In this document: positions 17,241 to 26,582 of the stretch, piece by piece
Position numbering within the stretch: the stretch's first letter is position 1
Layout: every line of letters starts with the position of its first letter
NCBI GenBank assembly: GCA_905203555.1
Contig: CAJKWK010000001.1
Span: 94,698 to 158,697 of the forward strand
DNA from: an uncultured Lachnospiraceae bacterium
Lineage (GTDB): Bacteria; Bacillota; Clostridia; Lachnospirales; Lachnospiraceae
Length of the DNA stretch: 64,000 bases
Direction: 5' to 3'
Position numbers and translations under genes: made by a program
Notes under the pieces: generated by a model
What the model saw: only the letters and a program-made list of their open reading frames with translations
Told to the model about the DNA's origin: nothing
Databases searched by the model: none

Positions 17241-17318
17241 TCCAAAAGGATTGACTAATTTTCCAAAAAGGATTATCTTAAATGTAAGCACTTACATTTT
17301 TTCAAAAAGTATTATCCC
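17241..17318. promoter_or_regulatory. uxaA promoter region with direct repeats and a cre-like palindrome
   Basis: TTGACT (17251-17256) and TATCTT (17274-17279) form a 17-bp-spaced promoter. Three direct repeats of CCAAAAAGGATT type start at 17242, 17262 and 17302. A palindrome with perfect 9-bp arms, AAATGTAAG-CA-CTTACATTT (17280-17299), follows immediately after the -10 box. Its core differs from the CcpA cre consensus at one central base. The palindrome is placed for repression and the repeats could bind an AraC-type regulator; both roles are inferred. Confidence 0.6.
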
Positions 17319-17354
17319 ATTATATCATTCTAAGTAAAGAAAGGAACCTGAATT

Positions 17355-18836
17355 ATGAATCCGTATATTCGTATTCACCCGGAAGACAATGTGGCAGTCG
17401 CATTGCAGCCTTTATCCAAAGGCACTCTTATTTCATGCAGCGGCTCAGACCTCACACTCTCCGAAGACATTCCCCAGGGACATAAGTTTTCCCTCACTCC
17501 CATTTCCAAAGATGCTGAGATTATCAAGTACGGCTCTCCGATCGGGCATGCCACTACTGAAATTCCGGCTGGAACCTGGGTACATATCCATAATATCAGA
17601 ACCAATCTCGGTGATTTACTGACCTATACTTATCAAAAGACCGACTGTTCCATTCCCACCACCGAAGAGCGCTTTTTTCAGGGCTATCGACGTAAGGATG
17701 GAAAAGCAGGCGTTCGGAACGAAATCTGGATCATCCCTACTGTTGGCTGTGTAAATAACATTGCCACCGCCATTGAACGCCAGGCACAGCAATATAAGAC
17801 TGAGCAGATTGATGCCATTGCAGCATTTCCACATCCGTATGGATGTTCTCAGATGGGCGATGATCAGGAACATTCCCGGACAATTCTTGCTGATTTGATC
17901 CGTCATCCAAATGCCGGTGGAGTTCTCGTACTCGGTCTGGGATGTGAAAACAGCAATATCGATGAATTGAAGAAATACATCGGGGATTATGATGAGGATC
18001 GGGTGAAATTTCTGGTTGCACAAGAATCTGAAGATGAAATAGCAGATGCCCTCTCTCTCATCCGGGAATTAATTGCCTATGCATCTACCTTTCACAGAGA
18101 ACCCATCAGCTGCAGTGAACTTGTAATTGGTATGAAATGCGGCGGCTCAGACGGATTATCCGGTATCACGGCAAACCCGACAGTCGGTGCATTTTCCGAT
18201 CTTCTGATCTCCAAGGGCGGATCCACGATCCTTACAGAAGTTCCTGAGATGTTCGGAGCAGAGACACTTTTGATGAATCGATGTGAAAACGAGTCACTTT
18301 TCGATCAGACTGTAACTTTAATCAATGATTTTAAAAACTATTTTAAGAGTCATAATCAGACCATCTATGAAAATCCTTCTCCCGGAAACAAAAAAGGCGG
18401 CATCTCTACGCTGGAAGATAAATCCATGGGATGTACGCAAAAATCCGGCCGCGCTCCGGTGAAAGGGGTCCTTGCCTACGGAGAACAGATTCATTGCAAA
18501 GGTCTGAACCTGTTAAGCGCTCCCGGAAATGATCTGGTTGCTTCTACTGCACTGGCTGCATCCGGAGCACACATCGTTTTATTTACAACCGGCCGCGGAA
18601 CTCCGTTCGCCTCCCCGGTTCCTACTGTAAAGATTTCCAGCAACACACGACTTTACGAACAGAAAAAGAACTGGATTGATTTCAACTGTGGTGTGCTCGT
18701 AGAAGGAACTGATCTGCAAACATTACGAGATCAATTCTTCGAATATGTACTGGAAGTAGCCTCCGGAAAACAAGTCAAATCCGAGGAGGCTGGATTCCAT
18801 GATATGGCAATTTTCAAACAAGGCGTCACATTATAA
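17355..18836 (+). CDS. uxaA: Altronate dehydratase
   Basis: This 493-residue protein has an N-terminal SAF domain (residues 1-90) and a C-terminal D-galactarate dehydratase/altronate hydrolase domain with RKDGKAGVRNEIWIIPTVGC, FPHPYGCSQMGDD and GMKCGGSDGLSGITANP. The Cys and His residues in these motifs fit the iron-dependent active site. It removes water from D-altronate to give 2-keto-3-deoxygluconate. uxaB follows 36 nt downstream on the same strand. An AAGGAA site precedes the start codon. Confidence 0.95.
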   Translation: MNPYIRIHPEDNVAVALQPLSKGTLISCSGSDLTLSEDIPQGHKFSLTPISKDAEIIKYGSPIGHATTEIPAGTWVHIHNIRTNLGDLLTYTYQKTDCSIPTTEERFFQGYRRKDGKAGVRNEIWIIPTVGCVNNIATAIERQAQQYKTEQIDAIAAFPHPYGCSQMGDDQEHSRTILADLIRHPNAGGVLVLGLGCENSNIDELKKYIGDYDEDRVKFLVAQESEDEIADALSLIRELIAYASTFHREPISCSELVIGMKCGGSDGLSGITANPTVGAFSDLLISKGGSTILTEVPEMFGAETLLMNRCENESLFDQTVTLINDFKNYFKSHNQTIYENPSPGNKKGGISTLEDKSMGCTQKSGRAPVKGVLAYGEQIHCKGLNLLSAPGNDLVASTALAASGAHIVLFTTGRGTPFASPVPTVKISSNTRLYEQKKNWIDFNCGVLVEGTDLQTLRDQFFEYVLEVASGKQVKSEEAGFHDMAIFKQGVTL

Positions 18837-18872
18837 AAAAATATATTTAAAATTAAAAGAGGTAAATCAATC

Positions 18873-20363
18873 ATGAAAAAACTTTGTTATCAAACATTAG
18901 AAGAAATGAATTTTGATGGCTATTTGTTAAAAGATGCACCAGAACGTGTCCTCCAATTTGGAGAAGGAAACTTTTTACGGGCATTTGTCGATTATTTTAT
19001 AGACGTAATGAATGAAAAAGCAGGTTTTCACTCTAAAGTTGTCCTTTGCCAGCCAATTGCGCCCGGACTTGCAGATATGATCAATGAACAAGAAGGCTTA
19101 TATACTTTATTTTTACGTGGTTTTGAGAATGGACAAAAGGTGAATAACAAACGGGTCATTTCCTGCGTCAGCCGGTGTCTGAATCCTTATCAGGATTATG
19201 AAAGTGTTCTTGCCTGTGCCGAAAACCCTGATTTAAGATTCATCGCATGCAACACAACTGAAGCCGGAATTGCCTACGATCCAGCCTGTCAGTTTACCGA
19301 TGTTCCAGCCAACTCTTATCCCGGAAAGCTGACACAGTTTCTGTATCGTCGTTTCCAGCATTTTGGAAACGTAGAAGGAAAAGGCTTTATCATCCTCTCC
19401 TGCGAACTGATTGATAACAACGGAAAAGAACTGGAAAAATGTGTTCTGAAATACGCAGAGCAATGGCAGCTTGGTGATGCATTTATCCGTTGGATTCAGA
19501 CAGATAATATATTCTGTTCTACTCTGGTCGACCGCATCGTAACCGGTTATCCTCGCGCAGAAGCCGAAACCATCTGTCAGGAACTGGGCTATCAGGACAA
19601 TCTACTCGATACCGGAGAAGTCTTTGGTTTCTGGGTAATCGAAGGTCCGGACAGTCTGAAAAAGGAACTGCCTTTTGCAGAAGCAGGTCTTCCGGTTCTG
19701 ATCACAGACAACCACAAACCGTACAAACAAAGAAAAGTTCGTATTTTAAACGGCGCTCATACTTCTATGGTACTTGGCGCCCATCTTGCAGGACAAAGCA
19801 TTGTACGAGACTGCATGAACGATGACGTCATTCAGGGATTTATGAATAAAACCATTTATGATGAAATCATTCCAACGCTTACCCTGCCAAAAGACGAATT
19901 AGAAGCCTTTGCTGCCTCTGTAACAGAACGTTTCAAGAATCCATTTATCGATCATGCATTGTTGGCGATCTCTCTGAATTCTACATCCAAATGGAAAGCC
20001 CGCGTAATGCCTTCCTTCAAAGGATATGTAGAAAAATATGGCACTCTTCCAAAATGCATCACTGCATCCTTTGCCTTTTATGCAGCATTTTATCGTGGAG
20101 TCCGCATGGAAGAAAATGCTATGATCGGCGTTCGGAACCAAAACGAAGAATACCAGATCAAAGACGATCAAGCAGTGCTGGATTTCTTCTTTTCACACAA
20201 AGATGATGACGTTGCTGCCTATGCTCACGCAGTCTGCTCCAATATCGACTTCTGGGGAGAAGACCTGTCTCTGACCGATGGTTTTGAAAATGCAGTTGCA
20301 GATATCCTCCAAAAAATAGAAACAGACGGCGCATATGCTGTCATGAAAGAATGTCTTGCATAA
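18873..20363 (+). CDS. uxaB: Tagaturonate reductase (altronate oxidoreductase)
   Basis: The 496-residue protein belongs to the mannitol dehydrogenase/polyol long-chain family. It has an N-terminal Rossmann motif (VLQFGEGNFLRAFVDYF), CNTTEAGI, the DRIVTGYPR segment and the C-terminal NGAHTSMV...DHALLAISLNS helix bundle. Length and motifs match UxaB rather than UxuB: UxaB reduces tagaturonate to altronate with NADH. It forms an operon with uxaA, which uses the product. It ends before a bidirectional terminator and faces uxuB. Confidence 0.93.
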   Translation: MKKLCYQTLEEMNFDGYLLKDAPERVLQFGEGNFLRAFVDYFIDVMNEKAGFHSKVVLCQPIAPGLADMINEQEGLYTLFLRGFENGQKVNNKRVISCVSRCLNPYQDYESVLACAENPDLRFIACNTTEAGIAYDPACQFTDVPANSYPGKLTQFLYRRFQHFGNVEGKGFIILSCELIDNNGKELEKCVLKYAEQWQLGDAFIRWIQTDNIFCSTLVDRIVTGYPRAEAETICQELGYQDNLLDTGEVFGFWVIEGPDSLKKELPFAEAGLPVLITDNHKPYKQRKVRILNGAHTSMVLGAHLAGQSIVRDCMNDDVIQGFMNKTIYDEIIPTLTLPKDELEAFAASVTERFKNPFIDHALLAISLNSTSKWKARVMPSFKGYVEKYGTLPKCITASFAFYAAFYRGVRMEENAMIGVRNQNEEYQIKDDQAVLDFFFSHKDDDVAAYAHAVCSNIDFWGEDLSLTDGFENAVADILQKIETDGAYAVMKECLA

Positions 20364-20420
20364 GATTGCTTTTATGCTCAAAACAGTCCACCTGACTGTT
20401 TTATCACATTCATGACAACA

Positions 20421-20465
20421 AAAAATTCCCGGTGGAAGAACCTTTTCTCCCGCCGGGAATTTTTT
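20421..20465. terminator. Bidirectional terminator between uxaB and uxuB
   Basis: AAAAATTCCCGG and CCGGGAATTTTT form a 12-bp stem with A and T runs, located between convergent genes. The TTCCCGG/CCGGGAA arms are the same as in the terminator at 5231-5266. Confidence 0.85.
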
Positions 20466-20470
20466 ATATT

Positions 20471-22090
20471 CTATGCTACATACTTTTTCAAAGTTGCACG
20501 TACCGCACCAACTCCTGCTGTCATTTCTTTCAAGTATTCGCATACTTTTTCTGCCATTCCGACTTCATACAGATTGACACCAAATATTTTCGCATTTTCC
20601 AATACCGGTTTCACAGCTGCTTCGATTTCAGCCACATCATCCATTTCGCCCAGCTTGAATCCTGCAACATAAGGACATACTGTATCCAGAAGCGGATCCG
20701 GACTAAGCTCAAATGCGTTGCCTTCATCATCGATTGCCATCAAGTAACGCAGCCATCCTGCAAAAACAAGCGGAATCAATTTCAGAGAAGAAACTTCTAA
20801 TTCGTCTGATGCTGCGTATGCCTTAATTGTCTCTCCAAAACGAATTGCCAATTTCTGTGAAGTATCTGTTGCAATTCTCTGCGGTGTATCCGGCATAAAC
20901 GGATTTGGCACACGTACCTTCAAAACAGTGTCAATGAACACTTTCGGATCCAAAATTCCCGGATTAACAACTACCGGAAGTCCTTCCACATATCCAACTG
21001 TTTCAACTAATTTTACCAGTTCTGCATCTTTCATCTCATCAGAAATCTTTTGATATCCAAGGATACATCCAAATACCGCAAGACAAGTATGCAGTGGATT
21101 CAGGCAGGTACATACCTTCATCTTTTCCACTTTATCTACTGTCTCACGATCTGTGAACATCAATCCGCCCTTTGTCAGATCCGGACGTCCGTTCGGGAAA
21201 TCGTCTTCAATCACAAGATACTCTGTTTCCTCCGCATTTACAAACGGTGCAACATACGTATTCTTAGATGTAATAACCGGCTCCAGTTCTTCCACTCCGT
21301 CTTCCATCAAAATTGTTTCTACAGATGCATCCGGTCTTGGTGTGATCTTATCGATCATGCTCCATGTAAAAGATACCTTCGCAGAATCAATATATGCAGC
21401 AAATCCTGCTTCTGCCTTTTCATTCTCAACCCATGCCTTCGCAAAAGCACTGACTGCAGCATACAACTTATCCCCATTATGAGAGCAGTTGTCTGTGCTG
21501 ACCATAGCGATCGGAAGTTCTCCAGCCTTATATCTCGCATACAAAAGAGAAGTTACCTTTCCCATATAGCTGGCCGGCTGTTCCGGTCCTGCTGCAAAAT
21601 CTGCAGTCACATCTGCAAGCTGTTCGCCCTTTCCGTTTACCAGACTATATCCTTTCTCTGTAATCGTAAATGTTGCCATCTGCAAGGACTCTTTTGTGAA
21701 GATTTCTTTTAATCTGGCGTATGCAGCTTCGTTATTTGAATCCAGAGGAAGAGACTCTGCCACACTGCCCACAACTGTTTTCTCAATTGTTCCGTCTGCT
21801 TTCAACGTTGCAACGATTCCAAGATTATCATGCGGAGCATACATTTTTTCTACGATTTCGTAATCAAATCCTTCTGCTACGATCAGCCCTCTGTCCAGAT
21901 CTCCTTTGTTTAACATATTCTGGACTACATTTGCATGAAATGCCCGGAACAGATTTCCTGCTCCGAAATGGATCCAGAATGGATTTTCCTTTGTAGCAGC
22001 AATCATCTGATCCATATCAAACTGCGGCAGCTGATATCCTTTTTCTTCCCACTGCGCTCTGTCCGAAATTCCCTGTAAACTTAACTTCAT
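20471..22090 (-). CDS. uxuB: Fructuronate reductase (mannonate oxidoreductase)
   Basis: The 539-residue member of the mannitol dehydrogenase family has WIHFGAGNLFRAFHANVVQ near residues 38-56 as nucleotide-binding motif, VSTDNCSHNGDKL, and CLNPLHTCLAVFGCILGY in the C-terminal domain. The family includes mannitol, arabinitol and fructuronate oxidoreductases. Position next to uxuA on the same strand makes reduction of D-fructuronate to D-mannonate the likely reaction. A GAGGTATAAAA leader precedes the ATG. Confidence 0.9.
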   Translation of the reverse strand: MKLSLQGISDRAQWEEKGYQLPQFDMDQMIAATKENPFWIHFGAGNLFRAFHANVVQNMLNKGDLDRGLIVAEGFDYEIVEKMYAPHDNLGIVATLKADGTIEKTVVGSVAESLPLDSNNEAAYARLKEIFTKESLQMATFTITEKGYSLVNGKGEQLADVTADFAAGPEQPASYMGKVTSLLYARYKAGELPIAMVSTDNCSHNGDKLYAAVSAFAKAWVENEKAEAGFAAYIDSAKVSFTWSMIDKITPRPDASVETILMEDGVEELEPVITSKNTYVAPFVNAEETEYLVIEDDFPNGRPDLTKGGLMFTDRETVDKVEKMKVCTCLNPLHTCLAVFGCILGYQKISDEMKDAELVKLVETVGYVEGLPVVVNPGILDPKVFIDTVLKVRVPNPFMPDTPQRIATDTSQKLAIRFGETIKAYAASDELEVSSLKLIPLVFAGWLRYLMAIDDEGNAFELSPDPLLDTVCPYVAGFKLGEMDDVAEIEAAVKPVLENAKIFGVNLYEVGMAEKVCEYLKEMTAGVGAVRATLKKYVA

Positions 22091-22185
22091 TTTTATACCT
22101 CGTTTTCTTTGCGCTATTTCATTTCTTCTACGACTAATACAAATTCGCTTAATGCAAATTAAATACTCTTATCTGTGAATGCTTA

Positions 22186-23262
22186 TTAGATTCCGCGTGT
22201 AGATGCCTTATCAATAGCTTCCCACAAACCGTTCAGATAAGTTGCTCCAAGCGCTCTGTCATACAGACCGTATCCCGGCATTGCAACCTCATCCCAGATC
22301 ATACGTCCATGATCCGGACGAATCGGTCCGTCAAATCCGATTTCATACAATGCTTTCATAATCTCATACATATCAAATGTTCCATCACTGGACAGATGTG
22401 CTGCCTCCTCAAAATTGGTCGGAGTAATAAACTTCAGGTTACGCACATGTGCAAAATGAATTCTGCCCTTCAGAGAACGAATCATATCCGGCAGGTCATT
22501 TTCCAGATTCGTTCCATAGGAACCGGAACAGAATGTCACACCATTATGCGGATTATCTACCATCTTCATCATACGCAGAATGTTGTCTTTGTTGATGATG
22601 ATTCGAGGAAGTCCAAATACGCTCCATGCCGGATCGTCTGGGTGAATTGCCATATTAATATCATATTTGTCACATACCGGCATAATCTTTTCAAGGAAAT
22701 ATTTCAAGTTTTCGAACAATTTCTCATCATCAATATCTTTATACATTTCGAAAAGTTCTTTCACCTTCGCCATACGCTCCGGCTCCCATCCCGGCATGAT
22801 TGTTCCGTTCATATCGCCTGCGATAGATTCAAACATCCTTTCCGGATCAATGGCATCTACTGCTTCCTGTGTATATGCAAGTACTGTAGAACCATCCGGT
22901 CTTACACGTGCCAGCTCTGTACGTGTCCAGTCAAATACCGGCATAAAATTATAGCATACAAGATGAATATCTTCTTTACCAAGATTTTCAAGTGTTTCAA
23001 TATAATTTGCAATATACTGCTCTCTCTCCGGTGCTCCTGTCTTGATTGCATCATGGATATTCACACTTTCGATTCCTGACAGATTCAGACCTGCTGCCTC
23101 AACCTCTTCTTTCATTTCACGAATCCGCTCACGACTCCATACTTCTCCCGGCTCTGTATCATACAAAGTTGTGATGACACCTGTAACTCCCGGAATCTGG
23201 CGAATCTGTTTCAAAGTTACTGTGTCAAATTTGGATCCATACCATCTCAATGTCATTTCCAT
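22186..23262 (-). CDS. uxuA: Mannonate dehydratase
   Basis: This 358-residue TIM-barrel enzyme has the UxuA motifs MTLRWYG at the start, GIESVNIHDAIK, MAIHPDDP, TFCSGSYG, HFAHVRN and RPDHGRM, whose His, Cys, His and Asp residues bind the catalytic metal. It dehydrates D-mannonate to KDG. The frame is open 34 codons further upstream, but the ATG at 23262 follows AGAGAGGAA and fits the family's usual N-terminus. It is first in a uxuA-uxuB unit and divergent from an AraC-type gene. Confidence 0.95.
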   Translation of the reverse strand: MEMTLRWYGSKFDTVTLKQIRQIPGVTGVITTLYDTEPGEVWSRERIREMKEEVEAAGLNLSGIESVNIHDAIKTGAPEREQYIANYIETLENLGKEDIHLVCYNFMPVFDWTRTELARVRPDGSTVLAYTQEAVDAIDPERMFESIAGDMNGTIMPGWEPERMAKVKELFEMYKDIDDEKLFENLKYFLEKIMPVCDKYDINMAIHPDDPAWSVFGLPRIIINKDNILRMMKMVDNPHNGVTFCSGSYGTNLENDLPDMIRSLKGRIHFAHVRNLKFITPTNFEEAAHLSSDGTFDMYEIMKALYEIGFDGPIRPDHGRMIWDEVAMPGYGLYDRALGATYLNGLWEAIDKASTRGI

Positions 23263-23308
23263 AAGGCTTATTCCTCTCTTTCTTAAATCTGTTTGATTTG
23301 TTAATTTC

Positions 23309-23337
23309 ATTATAAAGAAAATGTTTCCAAAATCCAA
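23309..23337 (-). promoter_or_regulatory. uxuA promoter
   Basis: Minus-strand TTGGAT (23332-23337) and TATAAT (23309-23314) are 17 bp apart. The sequence upstream, toward the divergent regulator, contains a GCAAAAATTGC dyad near 23360 that could bind that regulator. Confidence 0.65.
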
Positions 23338-23430
23338 TTGACGAAATTGTTGTATACATTGCAAAAATTGCGGTATTCATTTATTATATAAAAAAGGCTT
23401 ATTTTTTATCTCAAAAAGGAGCACACGATT

Positions 23431-24321
23431 ATGAAGAAAAACTTGCAGACTACATTCAGTACAAGACAAAACATGCTGTCCCGGGATTTTGAAATCTATT
23501 ACTATAACGACACCTTCCAAAATAGTCATTATTATAATGTGAACAGTCATGTTCATAATTATTACGAATTTTATTTTTTTCTGGAGGGAAATGTAACGAT
23601 GAATATCGAAGGAGCACTTCATGCGCTCAAACCCGGAGATGTGATTATCATTCCACCAAATGTTCCACATTATGCGATTTTAAAAGATAAACATATTCCT
23701 TATCGGCGTTTTGTTTTCTGGATCAGCATCGATTACTGCAACGATCTTCTCCAGCTTTCGCCGGATTATGTGTATCTGATGCAGCACGCACGTGTTACAA
23801 AACACTATATTTTCCATTATGACGTAATTGGATTTAATACACTTCAATCCAAAGTCTTCCGCCTGATTGAAGAATTACATTCCAACCGTTTTGGACGGGA
23901 TGCCAAGATCACGCTCTGCGCCAACGACCTGATTCTGCAATTAAATCGATCTGTCTATGAAATGGAACATCCAAAATCACAGCATGAGCAGCAGCATCTC
24001 TATCAAAATCTTCTGCTTTTCATTGAAGATCATTTGGATGAAGAACTGACCTTGGATCGACTTTCAGAACAGTTTTTTGTCAGCAAATATCATATCGCTC
24101 ATGTATTCAAAGAGAATCTGGGGCTTTCCGTTCATCAGTTTATTACAAAGAAAAGACTGCGGATGTGTCAGGAGGCAATTCTCTCACAGACAACGATCAG
24201 CGACATATACTTAAAATACGGATTCAAAGACTACTCCAGCTTTTTCCGGGCATTTAAAAAAGAATTCGGAATGTCTCCGAAGGAATATAAAGAATTGTTT
24301 TCACAACAAACAGATCAATAG
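23431..24321 (+). CDS. AraC-family regulator with cupin sensor, likely of uxuAB
   Basis: The 296-residue protein has an N-terminal cupin-type sensor (HVHNYYEFYFFLEGNVTMNIEG and a PGDVIIIPPNVPHY motif, residues 40-85) and a C-terminal AraC double HTH (about 190-290, with FFVSKYHIAHVFKENLG and YGFKDYSSFFRAFKKEFG). An AAGGAG site precedes the ATG. It is divergent from uxuA, with 168 bp between the start codons, and probably activates uxuA-uxuB. The ligand is inferred to be a uronate or a pathway intermediate. Confidence 0.87.
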   Translation: MKKNLQTTFSTRQNMLSRDFEIYYYNDTFQNSHYYNVNSHVHNYYEFYFFLEGNVTMNIEGALHALKPGDVIIIPPNVPHYAILKDKHIPYRRFVFWISIDYCNDLLQLSPDYVYLMQHARVTKHYIFHYDVIGFNTLQSKVFRLIEELHSNRFGRDAKITLCANDLILQLNRSVYEMEHPKSQHEQQHLYQNLLLFIEDHLDEELTLDRLSEQFFVSKYHIAHVFKENLGLSVHQFITKKRLRMCQEAILSQTTISDIYLKYGFKDYSSFFRAFKKEFGMSPKEYKELFSQQTDQ

Positions 24322-24350
24322 AAATTGTTTTATCGCATGCCTGGCAATAG

Positions 24351-24394
24351 AAAAACCACTCTAACCATTAAAATCGTTTGTTAGAGTGGTTTTT
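24351..24394. terminator. Bidirectional terminator between the AraC gene and tex
   Basis: AAAAACCACTCTAAC and GTTAGAGTGGTTTTT form a perfect 15-bp stem between convergent genes. Confidence 0.9.
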
Positions 24395-24431
24395 ATATAC
24401 TTTATAGCACAATGAAATAAATCAACGATAC

Positions 24432-26582
24432 TTATATTCCTCTCATTGTAAGCTGAATCCGTTTTTTCTTCAGATCTACGCTCATCACTTTCACATCCAC
24501 AATATCTCCCACACTCACTGCCTCCAGCGGGTGTTTGATATAACGGTCTGTAATCTGAGAAATATGCACCAATCCGTCCTGATGTACTCCGATATCTACA
24601 AATACGCCAAAATCAATGACATTGCGGACAGTTCCTTTTAATACCATGCCTTCTTTCAAATCCTTCATCTCCAGCACGTCTGTACGCAAAATAGGTTTCG
24701 GCATTTCCTCACGCGGGTCACGAGCCGGTTTTTCCAGTTCTTTTACAATATCCCGGAGTGTAATTTCTCCGATTCCAAGTTCCTCTGCCAGCTTTTTATA
24801 ATCCTTGATCGTCAATGATAAACCGGTCAGATTCCCTCCTGTAATGTCTTCCGGCTGAAATCCCTGCTTTTTCAGGAGCTTTTCTGCTGCCTCATAGGAT
24901 TCCGGATGAACCCCCGTCGCATCCAACGGATTCATTCCGCCCTGAATCCGCATAAATCCTGCACATTGTTCATACGCCTTAGGTCCCAGTTTTGCAACCT
25001 TTAACAGTCCCCTGCGGTCTGTAAAGCGGCCATTCGCCTCACGATAAGCTACAATATTTTTTGCTACCGTACTGCTGATACCGGAAATATAAGATAACAA
25101 TGGTGCTGACGCAGTATTCAGATCTACGCCAACCTTATTCACACAATCTTCCACAACTCCATTTAAAGATTCTCCCAGTTTCTTCTGATTCATATCATGC
25201 TGATACTGTCCAACACCAATGGATTTCGGATCAATCTTCACCAACTCTGCCAAAGGATCCTGCAAACGTCTTGCGATAGATGCCGCACTTCTCTGTCCTA
25301 CATCAAACTTCGGAAATTCTTCTGTTGCAAGTTTACTTGCAGAATACACAGATGCTCCTGCTTCACTTACAATAACATACTGCACCTTCTCCGGAATCTC
25401 TTTTAGCAATTCTACAATGAACTGTTCCGATTCTCTGGATGCGGTTCCATTTCCAAGAGAAATCAAAGAAACGTTGTATTTTGGAATGATTTTTTTGAGC
25501 AAATCTTTGGACGCTTTGATCTTTGCCGGAGTTGTCGGTGCAGTCGGATAAATAACCGTTGTTCCAAGAACCTTTCCGGTTGCATCTACCACTGCCAGCT
25601 TACATCCGGTACGAAATGCCGGATCCCAGCCCAGCACTACCTTACCGGTGATCGGCGGCTGCATCAATAACTGATGCAGATTTTTTCCAAATACTTCGAT
25701 TGCCCCATCTTCTGCTTTTTCAGTCAGTTCATTGCGGATTTCACGCTCAATTGCCGGAGCGATCAAGCGCTTATAGCTGTCTTCAATGACCGCTTTTAAT
25801 ACCGGTGTTGTATATGGATTATCTTTGTGGATCACCTGCTTTTGCAAATATCGCAAAATATCTTCTTCCGGTGCATCCACCTTCACTGTCAAGAACTTTT
25901 CCTTTTCCCCGCGATTCAGTGCAAGAATTCGATGTCCTGCCAGTTTCTGAACCGGCTCCTCAAAATCATAATACATCTCATATACGGATTCGGCTTCTTC
26001 ATCCTTTGCTGTAGAAATCACTTTTCCCTTCTGCATCGTCTGCTTACGAATCCAGCTTCGATAATCTGCCTCATCTGAGATAGACTCTGCCAGAATGTCC
26101 ATTGCACCGGCAATCGCCTCCTCCACAGTATGAACTTCTTTCTCTTCTGAAATATATTTCTCCGCTTCATTTTCCAAAGGCTCATTGATCTGCTGCAGTG
26201 TAATCAATGCAGCCAGCGGTTCCAGTCCCTTCTCCTTCGCAATCGTTGCACGAGTCCGGCGTTTTGGTCGATACGGACGGTACAGATCTTCTACCACAAC
26301 CAGCGTCTCCGCAGCAAGAATCTGATTTTTCAATTCTTCTGTCAATTTTCCCTGTTCTTCGATACTGGAAAGTACCTGTTCCTTTTTCTCCTCCAGATTC
26401 CGCAGATAAAGCAGCCTTTCATGTAATTTACGCAACTGTTCATCATTCAGAGAACCTGTCACTTCCTTTCTGTATCGTGAAATAAACGGAATTGTATTTC
26501 CCTCATCGATCAACTGTACTGCAGCATCTACCTGCCACCGGTTTACTTCAAGTTCTTCTGTCAGTTTTTGGTTAATATCCAT
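24432..26582 (-). CDS. tex: Tex family RNA-binding transcription accessory protein
   Basis: The 716-residue protein has the full Tex layout: an N-terminal helical region, an RNase H-fold YqgF domain (about 310-450, with GWDPAFRTGCKLAVVD), helix-hairpin-helix repeats (about 480-560, with NTASAPLLSYISGISS) and a C-terminal S1 domain (about 640-716, with GTVRNVIDFGVFVDIGVHQDGLVHIS). Tex binds nucleic acid and is linked to transcription and RNA turnover. The ATG at 26582 follows GAGGAGC and overlaps the truA end by 11 nt, which suggests coupling with truA. A start nine codons earlier is less likely. Confidence 0.95.
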   Translation of the reverse strand: MDINQKLTEELEVNRWQVDAAVQLIDEGNTIPFISRYRKEVTGSLNDEQLRKLHERLLYLRNLEEKKEQVLSSIEEQGKLTEELKNQILAAETLVVVEDLYRPYRPKRRTRATIAKEKGLEPLAALITLQQINEPLENEAEKYISEEKEVHTVEEAIAGAMDILAESISDEADYRSWIRKQTMQKGKVISTAKDEEAESVYEMYYDFEEPVQKLAGHRILALNRGEKEKFLTVKVDAPEEDILRYLQKQVIHKDNPYTTPVLKAVIEDSYKRLIAPAIEREIRNELTEKAEDGAIEVFGKNLHQLLMQPPITGKVVLGWDPAFRTGCKLAVVDATGKVLGTTVIYPTAPTTPAKIKASKDLLKKIIPKYNVSLISLGNGTASRESEQFIVELLKEIPEKVQYVIVSEAGASVYSASKLATEEFPKFDVGQRSAASIARRLQDPLAELVKIDPKSIGVGQYQHDMNQKKLGESLNGVVEDCVNKVGVDLNTASAPLLSYISGISSTVAKNIVAYREANGRFTDRRGLLKVAKLGPKAYEQCAGFMRIQGGMNPLDATGVHPESYEAAEKLLKKQGFQPEDITGGNLTGLSLTIKDYKKLAEELGIGEITLRDIVKELEKPARDPREEMPKPILRTDVLEMKDLKEGMVLKGTVRNVIDFGVFVDIGVHQDGLVHISQITDRYIKHPLEAVSVGDIVDVKVMSVDLKKKRIQLTMRGI

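Noticed and set aside
21050..21712. Plus-strand open frame of 220 codons
   Set aside because: It is antisense to uxuB; the composition is Cys/Ile-rich nonsense typical of a reverse-complement shadow.
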